Assembly: GCF_000403355.2 (NCBI RefSeq)
Contig: NZ_KE159646.1
Location: 1,074,726 to 1,138,725, forward strand
Reading direction: 5' to 3'
DNA from: Adlercreutzia caecimuris B7
GTDB taxonomy: Bacteria > Actinomycetota > Coriobacteriia > Coriobacteriales > Eggerthellaceae
DNA length: 64,000 nucleotides
Position 1 is the first letter of the stretch, and every line of letters starts with the position of its first letter. Both the position numbers and the translations under genes were made by a program. Of the stretch, positions 25,525 through 36,678 are shown in pieces. Below the pieces are notes generated by a model. That model did not search any database. It saw only the letters and a list, made by a program, of their open reading frames with translations, and was not told where the DNA came from.

Positions 25525-26518
25525 GGCGCGCCCCCTTCTTGCCGTCCTTGGGGCCGCCGCCCTTGCGAGAGCCGCCCTTGCGGGAACCGTCCTTGCGGCG
25601 GTCGCCGTCCTTGCGGAATGCAACCGCCCCATCCGCGCAGGGGCGGCTCCTATCGCCCGGATGGGCGTTCCCGGAAGCCGCACCGCCCCTGTGCGAGCGC
25701 GAGCGCGCACGGCGCTTCTTGCGCGCCTGCTCGCACCGCTCGCGGTGCTTCTCCTCCATCACCCGATCGACGAGGGCTTCCAAGGCCGCGCCGTCGCCCT
25801 GCAGGGCCGCAGCCGCCTCGGGCAGAAGCGGCGCCACAGCGGCGAGCACGGCGCGGAAGGTGGCAACCCGCTGCCGCTCGGAGCGCACCGTGCGCACCCG
25901 CTCAGGCTCGGCGGCGGCCACCGCCGCGAACCCGTCGGCCACCCGTCGATGGAATGCCTCGCCGGCCTGTTCCAGGCGATCGGTTCCGGCGCGGCGCTCC
26001 ATACGCGAGCGCACCGTCGCCTCGGGTGCCGCCAGCAGCAGCGTGACGTCGGGCGCGAGACCATCGCAGGCGAAGCGGTTGGCCGCCTCGATGAAGGCAC
26101 CATCGAGCCCGCGGCCAGCTCCCTGGTAGGCTACCGTGGAGTCGTAGAACCGGTCGCACAGCACGATGGCGCCCCGGCTGAGCGCGGGTTTGATCACCTC
26201 GTCGACAATCTGGGCGCGGGCCGCCTCGTAGATGAGCAGCTCGGCCCGGTCGCTCATGGTGCCGTGGGCCGGATCGAGCACCACGCGCCGCAGCGCCTCG
26301 CCCACTGCCGTGCCGCCCGGCTCGCGCAGACGCAGCACCGTGCGCCCATGCTCTTCCAAAAACCGCGCGAGGAAGCGGATCTGGGTGGACTTGCCCACCC
26401 CGTCGCCCCCCTCGAAGGTGATGAAGACGCCGCGCGCCGGTGCGGCCGGGGCGGAAACCTCCTCGGCGCAGGCCGGCGCGCCGGAGAGCCCGCCTTTGGT
26501 TTCTTCCCGCTTCGCCAC
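25517..26518 (-). CDS. tmk: Thymidylate kinase with basic C-terminal extension
   Basis: 333 residues, against about 210 for most. Phosphorylates dTMP. Seen: FITFEGGDGVGKSTQIRFL (P-loop, near residue 32), LREPGGTAVGE, ELLIYEAARAQ, CDRFYDSTVAYQGAGR and the RAGTDRLEQAG lid. A 30-residue leader and an 85-residue Arg/Lys/Gly tail with repeats of the RKDGxRKGG kind flank the enzyme core. GTG start five bases after the malic enzyme stop. ThyX at 37852 supplies its substrate. Confidence 0.93.
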   Translation of the reverse strand: MAKREETKGGLSGAPACAEEVSAPAAPARGVFITFEGGDGVGKSTQIRFLARFLEEHGRTVLRLREPGGTAVGEALRRVVLDPAHGTMSDRAELLIYEAARAQIVDEVIKPALSRGAIVLCDRFYDSTVAYQGAGRGLDGAFIEAANRFACDGLAPDVTLLLAAPEATVRSRMERRAGTDRLEQAGEAFHRRVADGFAAVAAAEPERVRTVRSERQRVATFRAVLAAVAPLLPEAAAALQGDGAALEALVDRVMEEKHRERCEQARKKRRARSRSHRGGAASGNAHPGDRSRPCADGAVAFRKDGDRRKDGSRKGGSRKGGGPKDGKKGARRG

Positions 26519-26523
26519 GGCGC

Positions 26524-27693
<1,170 letters not shown>

Positions 27694-27864
27694 GGGTTCC
27701 GAATCCTTAGAACGTTTTCTCCCGTCTAACCTGCCCATTGTACCCGAACCACCCGCGCGCCGCCCCTCCTGCGCACAAGTTCCACCTAAGAGGGCTCGCA
27801 CGCCGGCGCCGAGGCCCTCCCCCACGTCGGCGTGCGCTACACTGTTCCCGTCGAAAGGATTTCC

Positions 27865-28770
27865 ATGAACGCAGACAACCCGAACGGAGCCGCCCGGCAC
27901 TCGAGCGGCGGCGTGAAGGCCGCCGGCCCGCTTGCCGCCGATACCGTCGCCGGCGCCGTCTACGACGCCGTCCGCACCTGCGCCGTCACGCTGCGGCCCG
28001 ACTTCCGGCGCGCCATCGAGGACGCTCGCGCCCAGGCCGCACCGGCAGGCCGCACCGCCGGCGTGCTCGACCGCATCCTGAAAAACGCCCGCATCGGCGC
28101 GGAAGATGCCGTGCCCATCTGCCAGGACACCGGCAGCGTGTGGGTGTGCCTGGAAGTCGGCGAGGAGCTGGCCGTGCCGGGAAACATCTTCAGCGGCGTG
28201 AACGACGCGGTGGCCCGGGCCTACACCGACGGGGCCCTGCGCATGTCCCTCGTGCGCGACGCGCTCTTCGACCGCGCCAATACCCGGAACAACACCCCGG
28301 CCTTCTGCGAGCTGAAGCTCGTGCCCGGCGCCCATGCCACCCTGCACGTGCTTTTGAAGGGCGGCGGCTCGGACAACGCCTCCCGCGTGGTCATGCTGCC
28401 GCCGGGGGCCGGAGCCGCCGGCGTGCGTAAGGTCGTGCTCGACTGCGTGCGCGAAAAGGCCGCCAACGCCTGCCCGCCCCTCGTCATCGGCCTGGGCGTG
28501 GGCGCCACCTTCGACAAGGTGGCGGGGCTTGCCAAGCACGCCCTGCTGCGCGAGGTGGGAAGCCCTGCCGCCAGCGCCGAGGCCGCGGCCTTCGAGGAGG
28601 AGCTGCTCGCCGAGGTGAACGCCCTCGGCATCGGGCCGGCAGCCTTAGGCGGCTCGCCCACGGCCGTGGCCGTGCACCTGGAGACGGCCCCCTGCCATAT
28701 CGCCGCGCTGCCCGTGGCCGTGAACATGGGCTGCTGCGCCATGCGCAGCGCCTCCGTCCGACTCGTCTAA
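27865..28770 (+). CDS. Class I fumarase, alpha subunit
   Basis: 301 residues. Half of the oxygen-sensitive [4Fe-4S] fumarate hydratase (tartrate dehydratase family). Seen: VPICQDTGSVWVCLEVG near residue 88, NTRNNTPAFCELK, LKGGGSDNASRVVMLPPG, ACPPLVIGLGVGATFDKVA and AVNMGCCAMRSA; the three conserved cysteines are in the first, fourth and fifth blocks. AAAGGA lies five bases before the ATG. Nine bases separate it from the beta subunit gene. Tartrate dehydratase cannot be excluded from sequence alone, but the malic enzyme context favours fumarase. Confidence 0.9.
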   Translation: MNADNPNGAARHSSGGVKAAGPLAADTVAGAVYDAVRTCAVTLRPDFRRAIEDARAQAAPAGRTAGVLDRILKNARIGAEDAVPICQDTGSVWVCLEVGEELAVPGNIFSGVNDAVARAYTDGALRMSLVRDALFDRANTRNNTPAFCELKLVPGAHATLHVLLKGGGSDNASRVVMLPPGAGAAGVRKVVLDCVREKAANACPPLVIGLGVGATFDKVAGLAKHALLREVGSPAASAEAAAFEEELLAEVNALGIGPAALGGSPTAVAVHLETAPCHIAALPVAVNMGCCAMRSASVRLV

Positions 28771-28779
28771 GGAGCACCC

Positions 28780-29331
28780 ATGGCGAAAACCGTATCCCTC
28801 ACCCTGCCGCTTTCCCGGAAAGACGTCGCGAACCTGGAAGCCGGCGACGAGGTGCTGCTCTCGGGCCCCGTGTACACCATGCGCGACGCGGGCCACGAAC
28901 GCGCCCTGCAATGTCTGGAAGACACCGGGCAGCTGCCCTTTAACCTGGAGGGCGCTACGCTCTTCTACGCCGGCCCCACGCCGGCCGCCGCCGGCCGCCC
29001 CTTAGGGTCGGTGGGCCCCACCACCGCCAGCCGCATGGACTTCGCCACCCCGCAGCTGTTCGCCGCCGGCATCGTGGCCGCCATCGGCAAGGGCAAGCGC
29101 AGCCCCGAAGTGGTGCAGGCCTGCAAGGACACCGGCAGCGTGTACCTCTGCACCGTCGGAGGCATCGCGGCGCTTCTGGCCAAAGCCGTCACCGCAAGCG
29201 AGATCGTGGGCTGGGACGACCTCGGCACCGAGGCCCTGCGGAAACTCACGCTGAAAGACTTCCCCACCTATGTCGCCGTCGATACAAAGGGAAACGATCT
29301 CTATCGCGAAATAGAGACCGCCGCCCAATAG
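28780..29331 (+). CDS. Class I fumarase, beta subunit
   Basis: 183 residues. Swivelling domain that completes the active site of the alpha subunit. Seen: LSGPVYTMRDAGHERAL near residue 27, FYAGPTPAA, SVGPTTASRMD near 78, and AIGKGKRS. Separate subunits are the usual form in strict anaerobes and Coriobacteriia, against the fused FumA of enterics. Confidence 0.9.
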   Translation: MAKTVSLTLPLSRKDVANLEAGDEVLLSGPVYTMRDAGHERALQCLEDTGQLPFNLEGATLFYAGPTPAAAGRPLGSVGPTTASRMDFATPQLFAAGIVAAIGKGKRSPEVVQACKDTGSVYLCTVGGIAALLAKAVTASEIVGWDDLGTEALRKLTLKDFPTYVAVDTKGNDLYREIETAAQ

Positions 29332-29351
29332 AACCCAGCAAAGATCACCAT

Positions 29352-29713
29352 GCGCGAAGCGCTCGGAGGTGCCCGCTCGCAGACCTCTGAGCGCCCCGCG
29401 GAGAACGCCGTTATTAAAAGAAACAGCCCCACGCCAGCATCAACGATGCCGGGATGGGGCCATCATGCGTGCGTTCCTCCCGCTGTTTCCTTTAACGGCG
29501 TTCGCAGCGGGACAGAGCGCTCAGCGGGCTGCGAGCGGGCACCTCCGAGCGCTTCCCAACAATTTCCTTAATCGCGTTCGCAGCGGAAACAGCGCCCAGC
29601 GGGCTGCGAGCATCCACCGCCGGGCGCTTCCCAACAATTTCCTTAACGGCATCCGCAGCGGGACAGAGCGCTCGGTGGGCTGCGAGCGGGCACCTCCGAG
29701 CGCTTCCCGGAAA
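29352..29713. repeat. Intergenic inverted plus tandem repeat array
   Basis: Between the convergent fumarase and topA genes. Three imperfect direct copies of a roughly 75-base unit begin near 29490, 29566 and 29641. A 27-base core (CTGCGAGCGGGCACCTCCGA, continuing GCGCTTC) is identical at 29529-29555 and 29680-29706, and is exactly inverted at 29356-29382. The inverted copy continues leftward-to-rightward as a longer imperfect stem with the first direct copy (GAACGCCGTTATTAAAAG against CTTTAACGGCGTTC), capped by CCCC...GGGG at 29427-29459. It could act as a bidirectional terminator or a mobile intergenic element. No gene is supported. Confidence 0.85.
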
Positions 29714-29715
29714 CG

Positions 29716-32223
29716 TTACTTCTTCTTAGCCGGAGCCTTCTTGCCGCCCTTCTTGGCCGCCTTCGCCTTCTCCTCTTCCTCCTTGCCGGGGCAGTCGAAG
29801 TTGGGGCAGAGCTTCCAGGGCCCGCGGGCGGTCTTCACCACCACCATGGGCGCGCCGCAGTGCTCGCACACCTCCTCGGTGGGGATGATGTCGCCGTACT
29901 GGGGCAGCGGGTAGCGCGTGGCGCACTCGTCGAAGTTCTCGCAGGTGATGGAGCGCTTCAGCGTGCGCGGGTTGCGCCGGGCGATGAGCTGCTTGTCCAG
30001 GCCGCGCTCGGCGCAGACGGGGCACTTGCCCACCACCACCTCAGGCTCCTGGTTCGTGGGGCAGTTCGGGTCGATGCACTGGACGCGGGGCTTCGCGCGG
30101 AAGGCCGTCACCTTCACCTGGGGCATGCCGCAGGTGGGACACTTCTCGGGCACCGCCTCGATCTTGCCTTTGGGAAGCGGGTAGGTCACGTCGCAGTCGG
30201 GCCAGCCGGCGCATCCGATGAACATCGACTTGGTCTTGTGGCTCGCCCGCAGCTGCAAGTCCTTGCCGCACTTGGGACACGGCCCCACGTAGGCGTCGGC
30301 GGCCACGGCATCCGACAGGGCCTCGGCCACTTCCTCGGAGTGGGGCATGAGGCTTTCCAGCTGCTCGGACAGAAGCTCGCGCGACTTCTCCACCACCTCG
30401 GCCTTGGTCACCTCGCCCTCGGCGATGCGGTCCATGGAGTGCTCCAGCTCGGCAGTCATCTCGGCGTGGGTGATGTGCGGCGCGAACTTGTCGAGAGCCT
30501 CAATGACGGCGATGCCGAGCTGCGAGGGCTCGATGGGGTCGTTCTGCACGTACTTCACCTGGTAGAGGCGCTCGATGATGGAGGCGCGGGTGGACTTGGT
30601 GCCCAGCCCCAGCTTCTCCATCTCCTGCACGAGCTTGCCCTGGGAATAGCGGGCCGGCGGCTCGGTCTGCTTCTTCGTGCAGGTAGCGCCGTTGAAGGCG
30701 ATGGTGTCGCCCTCGGCCATGGCGGGAAGCTGCTCGTCCTTCTTCAGGCCGTAGGGGTAGATGGCGCGGAAGCCGGGCACCGCCAGCACGTCGCCTTTGG
30801 CCACGAAGGGCTCGCCGGCCACGTCCAGCGTCACCTTCGTGCCCTCCACCGTGGCTGGGCCCGACAGCGTGGCCAGAAAGCGGCGCGCGATGAGGTTGTA
30901 CAGCTTGTAGTCGGCCGGCGCCAGATCGTCGGGCGTGGCCGCTGCCGTGGGGTACACCGGCGGGTGGTCGGTGGTCTCGGTCTTGCCGCGGGTGGCCTTC
31001 AAGGGGCCGGCGGCCAGAAGCTCGCGGCAGTAGGGGCCGTAAGCCGGGTTCGCGGCGATGGCGTTCACCACTTCGGCCAGGTCGAGCGAGTCGGGGTAGA
31101 CCGTGTTGTCCACACGGGGGTAGGAGATGTAGCCGTCCATGTACAGGCTCTCGGCGATGCGCATGCAGCGCGCGGGGCTTATGCCCTCGGCCGAGGCGGC
31201 CGCCATGAGCGAGGTGGTGTTGAAGGGCACGGGCGGGGCCACGGTGCGCTTCTTCTTCTCCACCGAGGCCACACGCGCGCTTACCGCGCCCGCGACGTGC
31301 TCCATGGCCGCGTTGGCCTCGGCCTCCACCTTGAAGCGGGCCGTGGCGTGCGGGGCCTCGAAGGCCTCGGTGCCATCGCCGACAGTGGGACCGGCCGTCG
31401 CGCCGGCATCGAAGGCGCCGCGGATGACCCAGTAGTCCTCGGGCACAAACGCCATGCGCTCGCGCTCGCGCTCGACGATAATGGCCAGCGTGGGCGTCTG
31501 CACGCGGCCCGACGAGCGCACGTTGCCGTAGCCGGCGAACTTCACCAGGGTGAGGTAGCGGGTGAGCACCGCGCCCCAGATAAGGTCGATGTCGCGGCGC
31601 GACCCGCCGGCCGCGGCCAAGTCGTCGTCCATGGGCACCAGATTCGCGAAGGCGTGGGTGATCTCGGGCTTGGTGAAGGCCGAGTAGCGGGCGCGGGATA
31701 CGGGAGCTGTGGTGTTCACCTCGCGGCAGCACGACAGCGCGTCGGACCCGATAAGCTCGCCCTCGCGGTCGAAGTCGGTGGCGATCACGATGGAATCGGC
31801 CTTCTTCGCCAGGTTCTTCAGCGAGCGGATAATGTCCTTCTCCTTGGGCAGCTTCTCGATGGGCGCGTAGATGAGATAGGGCAGCGCCTCCATCTTCCAG
31901 CCCTTGAGCTCCACGCCATCGGCGGTGAAGGGCTTCTTTTTCTTGAAGGGCGGGGTGGGCAGGTTCGCGGGCAGCTCGGCCGGCAGCGCCTCGCCCTCGG
32001 CGGTCACGCCGGACCAGCCGCCGCGCTTCTTATATATGAGGGACGGCGTGAAATCGGGCTCCAGGATGTGGCCGCGCAGGCCGATGGTCACCCACTCCTC
32101 CCCGTCCACATCGAATCGGTAGACCGGGGTGTTGAACACCTTGTCGGCCGTCGGTTTCGCGGCCCCCAGCAGATCGGCGATCTTCACCGCCGCGTCGTTC
32201 TTCTCGGTGACAACCAGCTTCAC
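29716..32223 (-). CDS. topA: DNA topoisomerase I, archaeal-type (type IA)
   Basis: 835 residues. Relaxes negative supercoils. The N-terminal Toprim begins KLVVTEKNDAAVKIADLLG, like archaeal topoisomerase I, instead of the usual bacterial IVESPAKAKTI. Other marks are IATDFDREGELIGSDA, SSGRVQTPTLAIIVERE, and the active-site tyrosine in YISYPRVDNT. The C-terminal third carries four to five zinc ribbons (for example CPKCGKDLQL, CPTCGMPQ, CPVCAE, CEHCGAPM) and a Lys-rich end. The GTG with AAGGAGGAG upstream was chosen. It may be the only type IA topoisomerase or an addition to a standard one. Confidence 0.92.
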   Translation of the reverse strand: MKLVVTEKNDAAVKIADLLGAAKPTADKVFNTPVYRFDVDGEEWVTIGLRGHILEPDFTPSLIYKKRGGWSGVTAEGEALPAELPANLPTPPFKKKKPFTADGVELKGWKMEALPYLIYAPIEKLPKEKDIIRSLKNLAKKADSIVIATDFDREGELIGSDALSCCREVNTTAPVSRARYSAFTKPEITHAFANLVPMDDDLAAAGGSRRDIDLIWGAVLTRYLTLVKFAGYGNVRSSGRVQTPTLAIIVERERERMAFVPEDYWVIRGAFDAGATAGPTVGDGTEAFEAPHATARFKVEAEANAAMEHVAGAVSARVASVEKKKRTVAPPVPFNTTSLMAAASAEGISPARCMRIAESLYMDGYISYPRVDNTVYPDSLDLAEVVNAIAANPAYGPYCRELLAAGPLKATRGKTETTDHPPVYPTAAATPDDLAPADYKLYNLIARRFLATLSGPATVEGTKVTLDVAGEPFVAKGDVLAVPGFRAIYPYGLKKDEQLPAMAEGDTIAFNGATCTKKQTEPPARYSQGKLVQEMEKLGLGTKSTRASIIERLYQVKYVQNDPIEPSQLGIAVIEALDKFAPHITHAEMTAELEHSMDRIAEGEVTKAEVVEKSRELLSEQLESLMPHSEEVAEALSDAVAADAYVGPCPKCGKDLQLRASHKTKSMFIGCAGWPDCDVTYPLPKGKIEAVPEKCPTCGMPQVKVTAFRAKPRVQCIDPNCPTNQEPEVVVGKCPVCAERGLDKQLIARRNPRTLKRSITCENFDECATRYPLPQYGDIIPTEEVCEHCGAPMVVVKTARGPWKLCPNFDCPGKEEEEKAKAAKKGGKKAPAKKK

Positions 32224-32642
32224 GGGCTTATCTCCTCCTTCGTGGCCGCGCGGGCCTTCAGCATTCGCACGATGCCCCATTCAAGTTTTACGTGCGCGGG
32301 GTTTGTATGGGCGCGGGGCGGCCCGAATGGTGGCCGCGTTTTTGCGCGGGGCCTAGGATACACGATTTCGCCGTCACGGCAAGGGGTGCCCCGGCGCGGC
32401 TTCAGGTTCCGTTCAGACCCGTGGGCGTTTACTGTGGGTCTGATCGGCAACCTTTGAAGATGCTGCGGGGGATTTGTGAAGCGCCGCCGCGCAGGGTACC
32501 ATGGGCCTACGGCACCGTCGAATCGCACGACAGATTCGCCGAAACCGAGCAGACACGCATCACCGACGGCGCCCTTTCACGAGAGACGAGAACCCCCGGC
32601 CACCGTTCGCGCCGGGTAGCGGGAATGCCGGGGAGGACTTCC
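32224..32642. other. Intergenic region with topA promoter
   Basis: 419 bases between topA and a plus-strand membrane protein. On the minus strand TTGCCG (32377-32382), 16 bases, TATCCT (32355-32360) is a plausible topA promoter. No plus-strand promoter of similar quality was found, and the open frames here look like antisense noise. Confidence 0.5.
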
Positions 32643-33143
32643 ATGACCAAAGCCATCAAGGGCCTTCTGGCCCTCATCTTCGCCTTCATTGTCATCGTCG
32701 CCGTCTTCGGCATTCTGCCCCAGCTGGGCATCGGCTCGCCCTTCGCAGGCCTCGGCAACCTGGAGAATCCCCTGGCCGGCCTCATGGAGGGCGGGAAGAA
32801 CGCCGCCGCCAACGCGGCGCTCGACGCCACGGGTCTGAAAAGCAAGGCCAAGGCCGCCCTCGAGAACAACCGCGACAAGATCGCCGCGGCCACGGGCATG
32901 TCGGATGCGGAGGTGGACGCCGCCATCGCCGGACTCGACATCGACAGCTGGGAGGTGACGAGCCTGCCCGATGGCGCCACCGAGACTGGCACCTCCTCCA
33001 TCAGCTACGGCGGCACCGACGCCACCGTGACCACCTACGACGACCCGAGCGTGGTCACGGTGGACGCCTACGGGCAGAAGGTCACCCTCGCCGTGCCCGC
33101 CTCCGCCCAAGACTACCTGCCCTATCTGGGATACTTGGGCTAG
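32643..33143 (+). CDS. Small membrane-anchored protein of unknown function
   Basis: 166 residues, not recognised. One N-terminal membrane segment (GLLALIFAFIVIVAVFGILP), an Ala/Lys helix with AANAALDATGLKSKAKAALENN, a short helical motif MSDAEVDAAIAGLDIDSW, and a beta-rich end (SYGGTDATVTTYDDPSVVTV). GGGAGGA lies five bases before the ATG, and a good terminator follows. Probably exposed outside the cell; no cysteine lipobox. Confidence 0.75.
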   Translation: MTKAIKGLLALIFAFIVIVAVFGILPQLGIGSPFAGLGNLENPLAGLMEGGKNAAANAALDATGLKSKAKAALENNRDKIAAATGMSDAEVDAAIAGLDIDSWEVTSLPDGATETGTSSISYGGTDATVTTYDDPSVVTVDAYGQKVTLAVPASAQDYLPYLGYLG

Positions 33144-33215
33144 ACCACCGCATCGGGGATATCCGGGCCGGCTGCCGGCTGCAACCCGCAACGCGCGCGA
33201 TGCGCCTGAAAGAAC

Positions 33216-33252
33216 ACGGGGCGTCTTGATCGGCAAGGTGCCCCGTTTTTTT
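33216..33252 (+). terminator. Intrinsic terminator after small membrane protein
   Basis: ACGGGGC pairs with GCCCCGT (33216-33246), with an inner CTTG/CAAG, followed by seven T. The minus side (GTTCTTTC) may also end the ABC transporter operon. Confidence 0.85.
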
Positions 33253-33261
33253 GCAGCCGAT

Positions 33262-33918
33262 CTACCGCGCGCCCGTGAGGCGCTTCTGGTAGGCGCGCAC
33301 GAACTGCGAGAGGGTGAAGCACACCGCGAAGTAGATAAGCGCCAGAAGCCCGAAGATGGCGAAGATCTGCACCGTGGAGTTGAAACTGTTCATGAGGATC
33401 ATGCCGCGGCCCATCAGTTCCTGCAGCGCCATGGCGCCCCACAGATACGACGTGTCCTTGATGGTGGTCACGAACTGAGACAGCAGCGCCGGCACCATGT
33501 TGCGCAGCGCCTGGGGCAGGATGATGAGCACGTACATCTGCGGGGCCGAGAAGCCCTGGGAACGGGCCGCCTCGTACTGGCCCGCGGGCACGCTGGCCAA
33601 ACCCCCGCGCACGATCTCGGCCACCGAGGCCGCTGTGAACAGGGTGAACGCTACCACGGCTGCGGGCAGGGGCGGCAGCTGGGCCACGAAGAACGTGAAC
33701 ATGATCCACAGCAAAAGCGGTGTGTTCTTGAACAGCTCCACGTAGGCGATGGAGATGCCGCGCATCACGCGCAGCCGCGAGCCGCGCATGATGGAGATGA
33801 CCGCGCCGAGCACCACCGAGCAGGCGATGGACAGCGCCGAGATGACGAGCGTGAGCCCCAGGCCCTCCAGAAGGAATCGCAGGTTCGTCCAGGTGAGCAG
33901 CGCTATGATATCGCTCAT
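33262..33918 (-). CDS. Polar amino-acid ABC transporter permease
   Basis: 218 residues, about five membrane segments. Seen: LGLTLVISALSIACSVVLGA at the start, YVELFKNTPLLLWIMF, and the loop that contacts the ATPase, YEAARSQGFSAPQMYVLIILPQALR. Belongs to the HisM/GlnP group. The ATG overlaps the end of the second permease by four bases. The pair of permeases forms a heterodimer. Confidence 0.92.
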   Translation of the reverse strand: MSDIIALLTWTNLRFLLEGLGLTLVISALSIACSVVLGAVISIMRGSRLRVMRGISIAYVELFKNTPLLLWIMFTFFVAQLPPLPAAVVAFTLFTAASVAEIVRGGLASVPAGQYEAARSQGFSAPQMYVLIILPQALRNMVPALLSQFVTTIKDTSYLWGAMALQELMGRGMILMNSFNSTVQIFAIFGLLALIYFAVCFTLSQFVRAYQKRLTGAR

Positions 33919-34928
33919 TTCCGGCCTCCTCTCCCGCGACGCGCGCCGCCGGCCTGACGCCGCCGATCCCGCGAGGCGAAGCGCTTCGCGTGGCCCTTGC
34001 GGGGCTTGCGGGGGCGTGGATAACTGCCGTGGGCCGGGTCGGGCCACGCCCCGCGGTCAACCCCGTACAGCTCGGCGTAGGTGAGGTAGCGTCCCTTGTC
34101 GCTCACCGGCGGCACGAGCGAGGTCGTGCCCTCCATCATCGTCGTCACGCCGCCGGCCAGAGCCGCCGCGGCCGCCCGCCCGGTCAGGTCGTGGGTGCCC
34201 GGGGTCACCTCGGCGCCGTCGGCCTCCAACACCTTGGTGGCGTCGCCCGTCACCACGTGGCGGTGGCTGCGCATACGGTGCTCCAGGTACACCGCCGCCC
34301 GCGACAGGGGGAAGCAGATGGCGAAGTACAGCACCGCGGCCGCCACGTAGGCCGGCCCGTAGTAGCTCGTGTCGCCGGCGAAGGAGTTGGAGAAGTACAT
34401 AAGCTCGCCGCCGGCGATAAGGGCCAGCACGCTCGTGTTCTTCACCAAATTCGCCGCCTGCACGGCCAAAGGAGGCAGGATAATGCGCATGGCCTGGGGC
34501 AGAATGACGAGCATCATGGTCTGCAGGTAGGTAAAGCCCTGGCTCTTTGCCGCCTCGAACTGCCCGCGGTGGATGGACCCGATGCCGCTGCGCACCACTT
34601 CGGACATGTAGGCGCCGTGGTACACCCCGATGGCCAGCACGCCGATCCAGAACGACGCGAGCGAGAGCCCCAGCAGCGGAAACACCGCGTACAGCACGAA
34701 CACCTGCAAAAGCAGCGGCACGTTCTGCACCACCTCCACGTACAAGCGGGCCACACCGCGCAGGGGCTTGAAGCGCGACACCGACAGCATGCTGAAGGCA
34801 AACCCCAGCGCCAGCGCCAGCACGAGGGCGCCGGCCGAGATACCCACGGTGGTACCGAAGGCGGCGAGGATGTCGGGCCAGCGCACGAAGAGCGCCTCCC
34901 ATTTGTAGGGCGCGAAGATCTCCCCCAT
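33915..34928 (-). CDS. Polar amino-acid ABC transporter permease with C-terminal extension
   Basis: 337 residues. The first 220 are a normal HisM/GlnP permease (RLYVEVVQNVPLLLQVFVLY; FEAAKSQGFTYLQTMMLVIL). The last 115 are extra: an Ala/Gly-rich stretch and a strongly basic end (PRPRKPRKGHAKRFASRDRR). The ATG overlaps the stop of the binding-protein gene (TGATG). Confidence 0.92.
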   Translation of the reverse strand: MGEIFAPYKWEALFVRWPDILAAFGTTVGISAGALVLALALGFAFSMLSVSRFKPLRGVARLYVEVVQNVPLLLQVFVLYAVFPLLGLSLASFWIGVLAIGVYHGAYMSEVVRSGIGSIHRGQFEAAKSQGFTYLQTMMLVILPQAMRIILPPLAVQAANLVKNTSVLALIAGGELMYFSNSFAGDTSYYGPAYVAAAVLYFAICFPLSRAAVYLEHRMRSHRHVVTGDATKVLEADGAEVTPGTHDLTGRAAAAALAGGVTTMMEGTTSLVPPVSDKGRYLTYAELYGVDRGAWPDPAHGSYPRPRKPRKGHAKRFASRDRRRQAGGARRGRGGRK

Positions 34929-35815
34929 CACGCACCTCCCCCGCGCACCGGCGCATCGTCGGCCGCATCCCCCGCGCCGAGGCCCACGCTGCCGGCCGCC
35001 TGCTCCGCCTCCATGTCGGCCTCGGTCACAAGCGACAGCCCCCAGCGTTCCTTCAGCGAGGCCAGCGTGCCGTCGGCCTCCATGGCCGCGATGGCGGCGT
35101 CCACCTGGCCTGTCAGCTCGCTGCCCTTGGCTGTGGCCACGCCGTACTCCTGGGGCGCGAACTGCGTGTCCAGAAGACGGGTCGTGTCGTCCTGATAGCC
35201 CAGCAGAATGGAGCGGTCCACCGAGAAGGCGTCCACCCGTCCCACCACGAGCGCGATCTTGATCTCGGGATAGGTGGCGTACTCGGCGAAGTTCAGCGCA
35301 ATGCCGAGCGCATCGGCCGCCTCGCGCAGCTTGTCCTTCGTGGTGGCCGACAGCGCCACGCCCACGGTCTTGCCGTCAAGGCCGGCCAAATCCGAAATAC
35401 CGGAGTCTTTCTTCACGAGAATGCCGATGGTGTCGATGTAGTAGGGCCGCGAGAAATCGTAGCTGCGGCAACGGTCATCGGTGATGGTGAAGGTGGCCAG
35501 CGCAGCGTCGAGCGCCCCGTTGTCCAGCATGGCACCGCGGGTGGTGGCGTTCACGCCGGTGAGCTCGAGCGCGTTCGCATCGCCCTTGATGCGGGCGGCG
35601 AGCTCCCGGGCCACATCCACCTCCAGGCCCTCCACGTTGCCGGTCTCGGGGTTCTGGAAACCGAAGCCGGGCACGTCTACCTTGGTGCCCACCCGCAGCA
35701 CGTCGCCGGCCGACGCGCAGCCGGCCATAGGCAGTGCGGCGCCCAGGGCCACCGCACCGGCCGCCGCAGCCGCCGAGCGCACGAAGGCGCGGCGCGTGAG
35801 AAGTCGTTTTCCCAT
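34928..35815 (-). CDS. Polar amino-acid ABC transporter substrate-binding lipoprotein
   Basis: 295 residues. A leader with twin arginine (LTRRAFVRSAAAAAGAVALG) ends in the lipobox LPMAGC, so it is probably a Tat-exported lipoprotein. The body follows the periplasmic type II binding fold: LRVGTKVDVPGFGF, EGLEVDVARELAARI, DAALATFTITDDR, FSRPYYIDTIGILVKKD. No residue clearly sets the ligand; glutamate, aspartate, glutamine or cystine are all possible. Confidence 0.92.
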   Translation of the reverse strand: MGKRLLTRRAFVRSAAAAAGAVALGAALPMAGCASAGDVLRVGTKVDVPGFGFQNPETGNVEGLEVDVARELAARIKGDANALELTGVNATTRGAMLDNGALDAALATFTITDDRCRSYDFSRPYYIDTIGILVKKDSGISDLAGLDGKTVGVALSATTKDKLREAADALGIALNFAEYATYPEIKIALVVGRVDAFSVDRSILLGYQDDTTRLLDTQFAPQEYGVATAKGSELTGQVDAAIAAMEADGTLASLKERWGLSLVTEADMEAEQAAGSVGLGAGDAADDAPVRGGGA

Positions 35816-35827
35816 GGCAGCCGCCCC

Positions 35828-36559
<732 letters not shown>

Positions 36560-36678
36560 CACATCCCACGCTCCTATCTAGCACGTTGCACCGAATAGAT
36601 TAGTGGGATTGTAACGTTCAGCTTGCAGGTCGTGGTTTCGCCGCTGCAACGGCTTTTTCACGGCTCATTGACAGGCCG

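Noticed and set aside
29860..32457. 865-codon open frame antisense to topA
   Set aside because: Shadow of topA codon bias; no start signal or family motif, while the minus strand has clear topoisomerase motifs.
32292..32642. Longer plus-strand start for the small membrane protein
   Set aside because: The extra 117 residues are Arg-rich without pattern; the ATG at 32643 has GGGAGGA and begins a clean membrane segment.
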